Positions 34,018-39,734 of a stretch of 39,734 nt of DNA are shown here, piece by piece (within the stretch, counting starts at the first letter, position 1; each line of letters begins with the position of its first letter). A program made the translations under genes and the position numbers. This stretch comes from a virus: positions 1 through 39,734 of the IMG/VR virus record IMGVR_UViG_3300032116_000521; one strand, 5' to 3'. The notes below the pieces were generated by a model, which worked only from the letters and a program-made list of their open reading frames with translations, was not told where the DNA came from and made no database searches.

Positions 34018-34353
34018 TTAAGCTGTAACAGATTGCTGCACAACAACTGGTTTTACAGGTGTTGCTTTAGTTTGTAACTGTTGGTTGCCTTTGAATCGAC
34101 CATTAGAATCGAACTGGTCAAAGTTAACCAATTGATATGCCTTTACTTTACGGCCATCTTTAATTACTTTCACAATACCACCATCTTTACGAATGTTATA
34201 GATGTTGGTTGAGAGGCGATACAATACTGATTCTTGGTCTGTGCCTTTGAATACTGTTTCGATTTCAGCAGGACTCACAGGTTTGCCTGACAACATTACT
34301 TGGGTAATTTTCTCATGACGGTTTACCTTACCTTTGCGAACTGTTAATGCCAT
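34018..34353 (-). CDS. Probable winged-helix DNA-binding protein, conserved in phages
   Basis: 111 residues. Basic start MALTVRKGKVNRHEKITQVM, then PVSPAEIETVFKGTDQESVL, YRLSTNIYNIRKDGGIVKVI, with KDGRKVKAYQLV like the wing of a winged helix. It is a recurrent T4-like aquatic phage protein as far as I recall. Its own sigma70 promoter lies upstream and a strong hairpin downstream, so it may be a separately controlled regulator (inference). Confidence 0.65.
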   Translation of the reverse strand: MALTVRKGKVNRHEKITQVMLSGKPVSPAEIETVFKGTDQESVLYRLSTNIYNIRKDGGIVKVIKDGRKVKAYQLVNFDQFDSNGRFKGNQQLQTKATPVKPVVVQQSVTA

Positions 34354-34407
34354 TGTAATACTCCTAATAAATTAATAATATAAAAACTTCTCACTTGCTA
34401 CACCACC

Positions 34408-34436
34408 ATTATACTACACTTGAGATTGGTTGGCAA
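34408..34436 (-). promoter_or_regulatory. Sigma70-type promoter
   Basis: TTGCCA (34436-34431), 17-base spacer, TATAAT (34413-34408) followed by GG on the minus strand. The -35 lies in the last codons of the AAA+ gene. It lacks the palindrome of modules A-C. It should drive the DNA-binding-like gene at 34353. Confidence 0.7.
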
Positions 34437-35574
34437 CCTCAGATGTGGTAGAAATGGTACTTGTATTGGCAGGTGATTCTACCGAACTATCCACCTTGCT
34501 ATACAAATCTAAGAATGCCATTTTCGTTTCTTCATCAAAACGATTCACACACAAGGTGATGGCCTTCATACGATCCTTGAAAATCGTAAATGCTTTGGCA
34601 ATATGTACCAAACGGCGAGTGCTGATAATTTCATCAGTTGCGCCTTCATCATACGATTTACGAACCACATCAGCCCATTGGCATAAATGCTCTACGAATT
34701 CTGCATCAGCAATTAATGGTGACAGAATTTTCTTTTCTGTTTTGGCATCAGGATATTCCTGTTCTACCGTAATTGGAAATCGTTCTAAGAAAGCATCATC
34801 AAGAATTTGTGATAGATACTTGCCTTCATCACTACCACGACCTTTGGTATTGGCAGTTGCAACGATTGTGAAACCAGATTTTGGATACACCATTTCACCT
34901 GATTTCTTATTGTAATGTGGTTTGCCTTCCATAATGCCTTGCAAACACATCAATTTATTAGAACCACGGTCGACCTCATCAATCAACAATACTGCGCCAC
35001 GCTTCATAGCGATAAGAACAGGACCATCACGATTGACCACATTACCATTGACCAATGTGGGACCACCAAGCAAATCGGTTTCATCGGTTTCAACGGAGAT
35101 ATTCACACGAATACACTCACGACCTAATTCAGCACACACTTGCTCGACCATCAAGGTCTTGCCATTACCAGATAAACCAGTAACAAAGATTGGATAGAAT
35201 GATTTACTACTGATAATGTTTCTCATATCTTTAAAAAAACCAAACGGTACATAATCAGGCCATTTTTGTGGCACCGATGGTTCGGAATCATCCAACAATT
35301 TTGGTTGGCGGAACTCTAACACTTGTGCAGGTTGTGCATAAGCAACTTCTAATTCAGGTTCTTGTTCTTTCATTTTCGCTTTTGGTTTCTCGCCACTTGG
35401 TGGTACCTTGTATTGACCACGGTCATAACGATATTGTGATTTGGTCACCAACCAATATGGATATGGTGCACCTGATTCGTTGCAAACTTGTGTAATGCCA
35501 TCTCTTGTGATAATTGATTCAGAACCAAATCGTTCTTCACACGCTACAACGAAATGCTTTGCATTTTTATTCAT
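34414..35574 (-). CDS. AAA+ ATPase, MoxR/CobS-like
   Basis: 386 residues. Residues 1-105 form a phage-specific N-terminal part with a Pro/Lys/Glu linker. The AAA+ core follows: GLSGNGKT (Walker A, 133-140), LLIDEVD (Walker B, 196-202), TIVATANTKGRGSDEGKY (sensor 1) and a likely Arg finger in DAFLERFP. Similar phage genes are often labelled CobS. They lack the cobaltochelatase partners, so a MoxR-type remodelling role is more likely. It is transcribed with the tRNAs from module B. Confidence 0.85.
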   Translation of the reverse strand: MNKNAKHFVVACEERFGSESIITRDGITQVCNESGAPYPYWLVTKSQYRYDRGQYKVPPSGEKPKAKMKEQEPELEVAYAQPAQVLEFRQPKLLDDSEPSVPQKWPDYVPFGFFKDMRNIISSKSFYPIFVTGLSGNGKTLMVEQVCAELGRECIRVNISVETDETDLLGGPTLVNGNVVNRDGPVLIAMKRGAVLLIDEVDRGSNKLMCLQGIMEGKPHYNKKSGEMVYPKSGFTIVATANTKGRGSDEGKYLSQILDDAFLERFPITVEQEYPDAKTEKKILSPLIADAEFVEHLCQWADVVRKSYDEGATDEIISTRRLVHIAKAFTIFKDRMKAITLCVNRFDEETKMAFLDLYSKVDSSVESPANTSTISTTSEVANQSQV

Positions 35575-35698
35575 AATGTAAATCTTTCAATTTATGTTTA
35601 ACACGCCTCTTGAAGGCGACCTTTGACACCACTCTTTTTGGTTTGAATGGTGTATTACTACAAAATAATACGAAATGTGCTCTAGTTTTCTTTTTCAT
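35567..35698 (-). CDS. Small basic protein
   Basis: 43 residues, MKKKTRAHFVLFCSNTPFKP then KRVVSKVAFKRRVKHKLKDL. Strongly basic; similar mini-proteins precede the AAA+ ATPase in related phages as I remember them. Its end overlaps the ATPase start by 8 bases. No ribosome site is evident. Possibly RNA- or DNA-binding. Confidence 0.65.
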   Translation of the reverse strand: MKKKTRAHFVLFCSNTPFKPKRVVSKVAFKRRVKHKLKDLHYE

Positions 35699-35718
35699 AA
35701 TATACTATTTAATACTTT

Positions 35719-35793
35719 TGGTACACGGTAGGAGAATCGAACTCCTCTTACTGCCGTGAAAGGGCAATGTCCTAACCGATAGACGAACCGTGC
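35719..35793 (-). tRNA. tRNA-Glu (UUC)
   Basis: 75 bases including encoded CCA. Acceptor GCACGGT pairs with ACCGTGT (G1-U72 wobble). Anticodon loop CTTTCAC carries TTC, and the T arm has GAGGAGTTCGATTCTCC. Body sequence closely follows bacterial tRNA-Glu (TTCGTCTA...GGACA...GCCCTTTCACGGC). Confidence 0.95.
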
Positions 35794-35794
35794 A

Positions 35795-35880
35795 TGGTGG
35801 GTAAGGATGGATTCGAACCAACTCAGCCTTAGGCAACGGATTTACAGTCCGCTGTAACTCTCCAACTTTACCGCTTACCC
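35795..35880 (-). tRNA. tRNA-Tyr (GUA)
   Basis: 86 bases including CCA, class II with long variable arm (TTGCCTAAGGCTGA). Acceptor GGGTAAG/CTTACCC is fully paired. Anticodon loop CTGTAAA gives GTA, T loop TTCGAAT. One base separates it from tRNA-Glu, so both are cut from one precursor. Confidence 0.95.
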
Positions 35881-35893
35881 AATTCAAACTACC

Positions 35894-35921
35894 ATTATAC
35901 AGATTCCACACCAGAAGTCAA
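35894..35921 (-). promoter_or_regulatory. Early promoter, module copy B (tRNA/ATPase operon)
   Basis: TTGACT (35921-35916), 16-base spacer, TATAAT (35899-35894) then GGTAG on the minus strand, 14 bases before tRNA-Tyr. The palindromic element lies 4 bases upstream of the -35. Confidence 0.85.
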
Positions 35922-35925
35922 CCTA

Positions 35926-35946
35926 CTGTTGTGTCCATACAACACT
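35926..35946. repeat. Palindromic promoter-associated element, copy B
   Basis: 21 bp with arms CTGTTGTGT and ATACAACACT around CC, differing from copy A only at the centre. It sits 2 bases from the stop codon of the upstream gene. Confidence 0.8.
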
Positions 35947-35947
35947 T

Positions 35948-36283
35948 TTAGTACCATGTTCTATGTTTTTCTGCAATATGTTCCAAACCATCGTATTGTA
36001 CCACTTCCCAATTCACATCATCGGGTATTTCCACAATTTTTAGATTGGCAGCAAAACCAAATGATTTACTACCTAAATCTTCAACAACTTTAATCAACAC
36101 AGAATCATTTCGTTCAATGTCCCTGCTTTCAAAATCTTCATTGGTATCAACATTTGTATATAATGTTATACCAAATGTGGTTTTTTCTTTTTTCAATTTG
36201 ATGCCTTTGCGGTCAGCATATGTTTCGATTGCCAAATCAGACAAAGAAAAACCACCATAATCACAATTAATTACTATTTTCAT
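35948..36283 (-). CDS. Conserved phage hypothetical protein
   Basis: 111 residues, MKIVINCDYGGFSLSDLAIE at the start and DDVNWEVVQYDGLEHIAEKH then RTWY at the end. Both ends are conserved in a widespread phage family without known function. The N-terminal glycines give a Rossmann-like look but no cofactor motif is complete. Confidence 0.78.
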   Translation of the reverse strand: MKIVINCDYGGFSLSDLAIETYADRKGIKLKKEKTTFGITLYTNVDTNEDFESRDIERNDSVLIKVVEDLGSKSFGFAANLKIVEIPDDVNWEVVQYDGLEHIAEKHRTWY

Positions 36284-36662
36284 TTCTTATCTGCTCACTA
36301 TGTTTACATTTACCACGATAGGCATACCCTATACAATTACATTGATATTTACCAGATTCTAGAGTGATGGTATAGGTCTTGCCTGAATCACTTACAACCT
36401 GCCAATGAGGCACATTCAAAGCCTCTGGCTGTTGAATCACCACCGTTGCGCCAATAGCGTCCAATTCTTTGTGTTTGACCTTGATAAACTTACGCCTACG
36501 AGTGTCCATTGGTATTGGTTTGTTGAATACCTTAATCTCACCATCACTCTCACGAGCATAGGCCAAAATATTGGATTTACCATCAAACAAATAGATATGA
36601 TTAGGCACCACGAACTCTGGTTCATTCCATTCGGTAACTTCTTTATATGCACTAATACTCAT
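36267..36662 (-). CDS. SWIM zinc-finger protein
   Basis: 131 residues from the ATG at 36662, which overlaps the upstream stop (TAATG). The C-terminus holds Cys108-x-Cys110-x8-Cys119-x-His121 (KYQCNCIGYAYRGKCKHSEQ), the SWIM pattern that binds zinc and contacts DNA or proteins. The rest is unassigned beta-rich sequence. Overlaps the next gene by 17 bases. Confidence 0.75.
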   Translation of the reverse strand: MSISAYKEVTEWNEPEFVVPNHIYLFDGKSNILAYARESDGEIKVFNKPIPMDTRRRKFIKVKHKELDAIGATVVIQQPEALNVPHWQVVSDSGKTYTITLESGKYQCNCIGYAYRGKCKHSEQIRNENSN

Positions 36663-36853
36663 TAACACCTACCATCCAAATCTTCATCACGCCACTGGTC
36701 GTTTTCACCAGTTTCTTGCCAAACATTTAAAATCTTGGCATCAGGCCAACCGAGTTTAATACTATACACCGCCTCTTGTGCTGAGATAGCAGAAACTCCT
36801 TCATACTGAGTATGAACCGAATCGTCCATAAATTCTACAAGGTAATAATTCAT
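36662..36853 (-). CDS. Small acidic hypothetical protein
   Basis: 63 residues, MNYYLVEFMDDSVHTQYEGV, AVYSIKLGWPDAKILNVWQE. It looks like a compact alpha/beta fold. No known family. Overlaps both neighbours by 1-4 bases. Confidence 0.65.
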   Translation of the reverse strand: MNYYLVEFMDDSVHTQYEGVSAISAQEAVYSIKLGWPDAKILNVWQETGENDQWRDEDLDGRC

Positions 36854-37026
36854 TTCTTTGCCTTTATTTTATTAATGGCATCCATAGCATCAGGATATTC
36901 CTGCATCCACGAAACCAACTCATCATTCTTCATCACATCTTGCAACGGATCTTTTGGTCGTGTATTGACCACAATATTATACTTGGCCAATTTATTCCAA
37001 TCGATTTGATAATTGTTTTTATTCAT
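36850..37026 (-). CDS. Small hypothetical protein
   Basis: 58 residues from MNKNNYQIDWNKLAKYNIVV. This ATG was chosen over in-frame upstream codons because GGAG lies 6 bases before it and it overlaps the end of the upstream gene. RPKDPLQDVMKNDELVSWMQ suggests a helical protein. Function unknown. Confidence 0.65.
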   Translation of the reverse strand: MNKNNYQIDWNKLAKYNIVVNTRPKDPLQDVMKNDELVSWMQEYPDAMDAINKIKAKK

Positions 37027-37198
37027 CTTCATCTCCACCAACATAAACTTCTTGGTAAATTGTTTTGATGATTTCGTTTGAATATTCATCAGCACAATAT
37101 TCTTTTACATCTTGAACTTCATAAAAGCTTAAATGAATGATTCGGCCGGATTCAAACTCAACCATGTAAACATTTTCAACATCAGAATCGTAACTCAT
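37019..37198 (-). CDS. Small acidic hypothetical protein
   Basis: 59 residues, MSYDSDVENVYMVEFESGRI, IHLSFYEVQDVKEYCADEYS, ending GGDEDE. It fills an otherwise empty slot between two genes and overlaps the next start by 8 bases. The N-terminal MVEF resembles the 63-residue gene at 36662 (LVEF), perhaps a distant paralogue. Confidence 0.65.
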   Translation of the reverse strand: MSYDSDVENVYMVEFESGRIIHLSFYEVQDVKEYCADEYSNEIIKTIYQEVYVGGDEDE

Positions 37199-37199
37199 A

Positions 37200-37391
37200 T
37201 CAAACTCCTACAATATTGGTATTATACCGCTCTTCATAAATCTTAACAATCGTATCATCAGTCAGCTCACGCAAATTATCTGTAAGCAATTCTTTTGTTA
37301 CCATTACCAATTCTGTTTTTTTCATTTTTTTAATATCTTTCATAGAATCGGCAACTAATTCATTAATCAATCTATCAATCGTTTTACTCAT
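37200..37391 (-). CDS. Small helical protein
   Basis: 63 residues, MSKTIDRLINELVADSMKDI, KKMKKTELVMVTKELLTDNL. All-helical, amphipathic, no known family. Tight spacing to its neighbours (1-2 bases). Confidence 0.65.
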   Translation of the reverse strand: MSKTIDRLINELVADSMKDIKKMKKTELVMVTKELLTDNLRELTDDTIVKIYEERYNTNIVGV

Positions 37392-37393
37392 AA

Positions 37394-37633
37394 TTAATCC
37401 AATAAAATCATGTAAGCATTACCATTGTTGGTACGAAACCAATCAAGGGCTTTACGCAAACCTTTATAATCACCAATCAATTCACAACCTTTAAGGTAAT
37501 CATAAACCGCAACCTCATCAGGCGTTAGAATGGTACTTTCACCACTAAATGGATTTTGAACTTTAACTGGTTCTTTATCAAGCACCATAATGCCAGGAAA
37601 TAAATCTTGAATTGCTTTTTTTGCCTTACTCAT
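37394..37633 (-). CDS. Conserved phage hypothetical protein
   Basis: 79 residues, basic start MSKAKKAIQDLFPGI, then SGESTILTPDEVAVYDYLKG and GLRKALDWFRTNNGNAYMIL. The DEVAVYDxxKG...LxWFRxxN pattern recurs in phage hypotheticals; function unknown. Overlaps the next gene by 4 bases. Confidence 0.7.
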   Translation of the reverse strand: MSKAKKAIQDLFPGIMVLDKEPVKVQNPFSGESTILTPDEVAVYDYLKGCELIGDYKGLRKALDWFRTNNGNAYMILLD

Positions 37634-38079
37634 GCTGTTTCCTTTTCTTTACAGAATTCCACAAACTCAGGTAATGAACCAGAGAAAATAACTTCACTCT
37701 CATAATCACTACTCATGCCAAACATATTGCAACCACAATAATACACTTCAATTTTGAATTGACCATCAACATTCAAAATGTGATACTCATAATCTTGGCC
37801 ACATGATTGTTGAACAACAGGATGCAAATAGAATTGACCTGCACCATCTTTGAAGTTTGCTACCATCTGTGCAGCCAAACAACCCATGCCATTGAAAAAT
37901 CTCTCATTGGCACCAAGGCGTAGGCCATTGGTCATTGTACCGCTTGATAGAAACTCTGCCAATTCAGCACCATGGCCAGATGGATAACCATCGTATTGGC
38001 GGTACATATTGATAATACGCTCAGCGGCCTCACCGCTTTTGGATTCGTTATAAACGAATGTTAAACTTCTGGTACCCAT
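37630..38079 (-). CDS. Conserved phage hypothetical protein
   Basis: 149 residues from MGTRSLTFVYNESKSGEAAE; GGAG lies 8 bases before this ATG, so it is preferred to a start 18 bases upstream. Conserved features include INMYRQYDGYPSGHGAELAE and FKDGAGQFYLHP. It matches a widely distributed phage/bacterial hypothetical family with the MGTRSLT...QYDGYPxG opening; function not known to me. Confidence 0.8.
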   Translation of the reverse strand: MGTRSLTFVYNESKSGEAAERIINMYRQYDGYPSGHGAELAEFLSSGTMTNGLRLGANERFFNGMGCLAAQMVANFKDGAGQFYLHPVVQQSCGQDYEYHILNVDGQFKIEVYYCGCNMFGMSSDYESEVIFSGSLPEFVEFCKEKETA

Positions 38080-38206
38080 AATATAAACTCCAATCAAATA
38101 AGAATAAGTGTTGGTTTTTCTTTATAGTCTATAGCCAACAAAAAAGACTGCTGCTGTTTAGGCCGTTTATAGTCCGCCAAGGATATTCCTCCATTAAGAC
38201 TTCATA

Positions 38207-38521
38207 CTAATGACTACGATTATTAGCCCACTTCACACCACGCTGAAATGCCTCAAGCTCAATACGAATCTCATGAACTGCACGAGCATCACGCTGATAC
38301 ACATCAAACGCTTTTGCATCACGCTTACGAGTGGAACTGGCACCACGCCTACGAGGACCACGGAACATTACAAAATATTTGGTGAAATCAATAAACTGTT
38401 TGAGTTGCTCGTAATTGTCAATCGGTACGCCTTTGTAAACTGACCGAAAACCAATTGGCGAATGATGATTAGCAAATATAGATTGCATAATATCTTCTTT
38501 CTGTTGAAAACTTAATTGCAT
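38207..38521 (-). CDS. Hypothetical basic protein
   Basis: 104 residues from MQLSFQQKEDIMQSIF; GGAG 7 bases before the ATG and proximity to the upstream stop decide the start. An arginine-rich centre (FRGPRRRGASSTRKRDAKAF) suggests nucleic acid binding. The 127 bases after it (to 38079) hold only an inverted repeat GTTGG/CCAAC and no gene I can support. Confidence 0.6.
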   Translation of the reverse strand: MQLSFQQKEDIMQSIFANHHSPIGFRSVYKGVPIDNYEQLKQFIDFTKYFVMFRGPRRRGASSTRKRDAKAFDVYQRDARAVHEIRIELEAFQRGVKWANNRSH

Positions 38522-38523
38522 AA

Positions 38524-38817
38524 TTACGCTCCACACCATCTAATATGTTTAAAACCACCACACAATACATTACCACGAGCAAAGTTTCTTGCTGGTGCAT
38601 TCCATGATGCTGATTTGAGAATGTCACCTTGCTTAAACTTCTTATCATCTGCCAACATCACCCACGAATGTGAACTGCGTTGATTATCTTCCATGATGAT
38701 ATGCACATACTTACGACCAACAGCAGCATAAAACTTTTTACTATTGTAAGCCGCTGTATTGGTATAATCATCTGCCAAATGTTTAACATACGCATCAATG
38801 CCTTCGTATAAATCCAT
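38524..38817 (-). CDS. Hypothetical protein
   Basis: 97 residues, MDLYEGIDAYVKHLADDYTN and a C-terminal GNVLCGGFKHIRWCGA. A compact alpha/beta sequence with KYVHIIMEDNQRSSHSWVML. Probably a conserved phage protein; function unknown. Two bases separate it from the upstream gene. Confidence 0.68.
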   Translation of the reverse strand: MDLYEGIDAYVKHLADDYTNTAAYNSKKFYAAVGRKYVHIIMEDNQRSSHSWVMLADDKKFKQGDILKSASWNAPARNFARGNVLCGGFKHIRWCGA

Positions 38818-38818
38818 A

Positions 38819-39103
38819 TTAACCTCTACTCAAATTAATCACACGAAAATCAAATTCCATAAAACTGGTCTGGTGTGGCACAAACATAATTTTACCAACA
38901 CGATTCTTTTTATTAGGTTTGGTTTCAAACTTAACAAATTTGTCAGCAGTCACCGTAATTTTGTAGCAGTTAAAACCAGGTTCATTACAATTTGCCTGCT
39001 CAACCACACCTTCAATAAAAGCATCATCACGACCTGCACATGGTTTAAAATCATATGCACGAATCATATCACCAACTTTTGCAATTCCTTCAAATTTCAA
39101 CAT
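38819..39103 (-). CDS. Hypothetical beta-rich protein
   Basis: 94 residues from MLKFEGIAKVGDMIRAYDFK; AAAGGT lies before this ATG while the in-frame codon upstream overlaps it. The sequence resembles a small beta-barrel (GDMIRAYDF, FIEGVVEQ, KITVTADKFV). It is the first gene behind promoter module C. Confidence 0.68.
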   Translation of the reverse strand: MLKFEGIAKVGDMIRAYDFKPCAGRDDAFIEGVVEQANCNEPGFNCYKITVTADKFVKFETKPNKKNRVGKIMFVPHQTSFMEFDFRVINLSRG

Positions 39104-39132
39104 AATGTACCTTTCATTCAATTTATACTACC

Positions 39133-39160
39133 ATTATACACTTACCACAGGGGTTTTCAA
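39133..39160 (-). promoter_or_regulatory. Early promoter, module copy C
   Basis: TTGAAA (39160-39155), 16-base spacer, TATAAT (39138-39133) then GGTAG on the minus strand. The -35 sits in the loop of a perfect 6-bp hairpin CAGGGG/CCCCTG. The palindromic element lies 4 bases upstream of the -35. Confidence 0.8.
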
Positions 39161-39164
39161 GCCC

Positions 39165-39185
39165 CTGTTGTAAATATACAACACT
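39165..39185. repeat. Palindromic promoter-associated element, copy C
   Basis: 21 bp containing TGTTGTA and TACAACA as a perfect 7-bp palindrome around AATA. It overlaps the TAG stop at 39184-39186, as copy A overlaps its upstream stop. Confidence 0.8.
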
Positions 39186-39315
39186 ATTTGGTTTTCTTGA
39201 TAGAATAACCTTTTAATAAAACCCATTCAACATATGCTTCAACGATTGCCGGTGTATCTGGCCGTTCCTGTTGTAATGCCTTTAATTCTTTGATTGTAAA
39301 TTCCCATTTACTCAT
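39184..39315 (-). CDS. Small hypothetical protein
   Basis: 43 residues from MSKWEFTIKELKALQQERPD to the end. The ATG at 39315 has GAGG 6 bases before it and overlaps the upstream stop (ATGAGTAA); longer in-frame extensions overlap the upstream gene without a ribosome site. Helical; unknown function. Confidence 0.65.
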   Translation of the reverse strand: MSKWEFTIKELKALQQERPDTPAIVEAYVEWVLLKGYSIKKTK

Positions 39316-39734
39316 CATTTTCCTCGTTTTCTTCTTCCCATTCACGCATGGATTCGGTGATACAAAACATTTCATTCAAAGCTTCAGGAAGATATTCTTC
39401 CGCTTCATCAGCACTCATGCCAGAATAATCGTAGCATTCATCCACGCCTTCATACACACCAGCAAAACCCATACCAGGTTCATAGTAATATGCACGAACC
39501 TCAAAACCTAATTGTTCCAACTGCTCATAGGCCTGTATTGGAGGACCCCATGGCGAATCAAAAGTGCCATTTAGTGTATTGCCTTCGGCTTCACACTCAT
39601 AAGGGCTGATATCCCACTTGGTACCCCAATTATTCACACACCACGAGTACCAGTCAGAATAACCGTATTTGGCGACCAATGCTTCATCGGACTCACGAGC
39701 AGGCGCCGTGGTGTCTTCCAATTCTTTTGGTAAT
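39308..39734 (-). CDS. Api92-like protein (partial, cut by window end)
   Basis: The frame is open to the last base (LPKELEDTTAPA at the edge), so the N-terminus is missing; no ATG is visible. The conserved block KYGYSDWYSWCVNNWGTKWD and FDSPWGPPIQAYEQL are typical of the Api92-like ferredoxin-fold domain found in phages and mobile elements. The C-terminus is very acidic (REWEEENEENDE). Function unknown. Confidence 0.8.
   Translation of the reverse strand, partial: LPKELEDTTAPARESDEALVAKYGYSDWYSWCVNNWGTKWDISPYECEAEGNTLNGTFDSPWGPPIQAYEQLEQLGFEVRAYYYEPGMGFAGVYEGVDECYDYSGMSADEAEEYLPEALNEMFCITESMREWEEENEENDE

Noticed and set aside
38098-38206. 21-codon ORF (start 38194) in the gap before the gene at 38079
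   Set aside because: No ribosome site, stops at TAG, and not in frame with the following gene; the gap more likely holds leader sequence.

Overview
This window is a contiguous piece of a T4-like myovirus genome, AT-rich and densely packed. It carries recognisable homologues of T4 gp4, gp26, gp53, gp48, gp5, gp32, gp59 and, by position, gp33. It also has perfect T4-type late promoters (TATAAATA), many overlapping start/stop codons and no host-like genes. Several protein signatures (the VKNGLTVG fibre N-terminus, the MTLPSSGPIS N-terminus, CobS-like ATPase, 2OG oxygenases) are those of aquatic T4-like phages. The host is not shown directly. A circularly permuted two-piece tmRNA gene points to a host lineage that uses that form: alphaproteobacteria, some cyanobacteria or some betaproteobacteria. 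The tag ANDKYALAA looks most like beta/gamma-type tags, so a betaproteobacterium is my guess.

Layout. 1-9827 (minus): a late operon read from the divergent late promoter at 9858-9865. Its order is gp48-like tube cap, gp53, hub, gp5-like OB protein without lysozyme, separate beta-helix spike, fibre protein, GT4 glycosyltransferase, and a giant collagen-like fibre that runs off the window. 9865-15447 (plus): head completion and tail assembly, with gp4, gp2-like, tube-like protein, gp26, a gp51-like product probably made by -1 frameshifting, and two paralogous hub/tape-measure-like genes, the first with a lysozyme-type domain. A bidirectional terminator ends this arm. 15493-18657 (minus): gp32, HAD phosphatase, gp59, gp33, SleB endolysin and a conserved small protein. 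18722-19004 (minus): the permuted tmRNA, preceded by two tiny membrane proteins and a sigma70 promoter. 19287-25981: PD-(D/E)XK nuclease, Cys4 mini-protein, four 2OG-Fe(II) oxygenases, a late-expressed 19-cysteine virion-type protein and a radical SAM/SPASM enzyme. 25981-39734: an accessory/early region of many small overlapping genes, with a sugar epimerase, metallophosphatase, MoxR/CobS-type AAA+ ATPase, SWIM protein, tRNA-Glu and tRNA-Tyr, and an Api92-like protein cut by the window end.

How it fits together. Early minus-strand genes appear to be driven by sigma70-type promoters. Three of these share one architecture: a palindrome around TGTTGT/ACAACA, exactly 4 nt, a TTGNNN -35, 16 nt, then TATAAT. 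Virion genes use TATAAATA, consistent with a gp33-dependent late switch. The strongest candidates for something new are the permuted tmRNA, the radical SAM enzyme next to a cysteine-rich late protein, the gp26/gp51 frameshift and the repeated promoter module.
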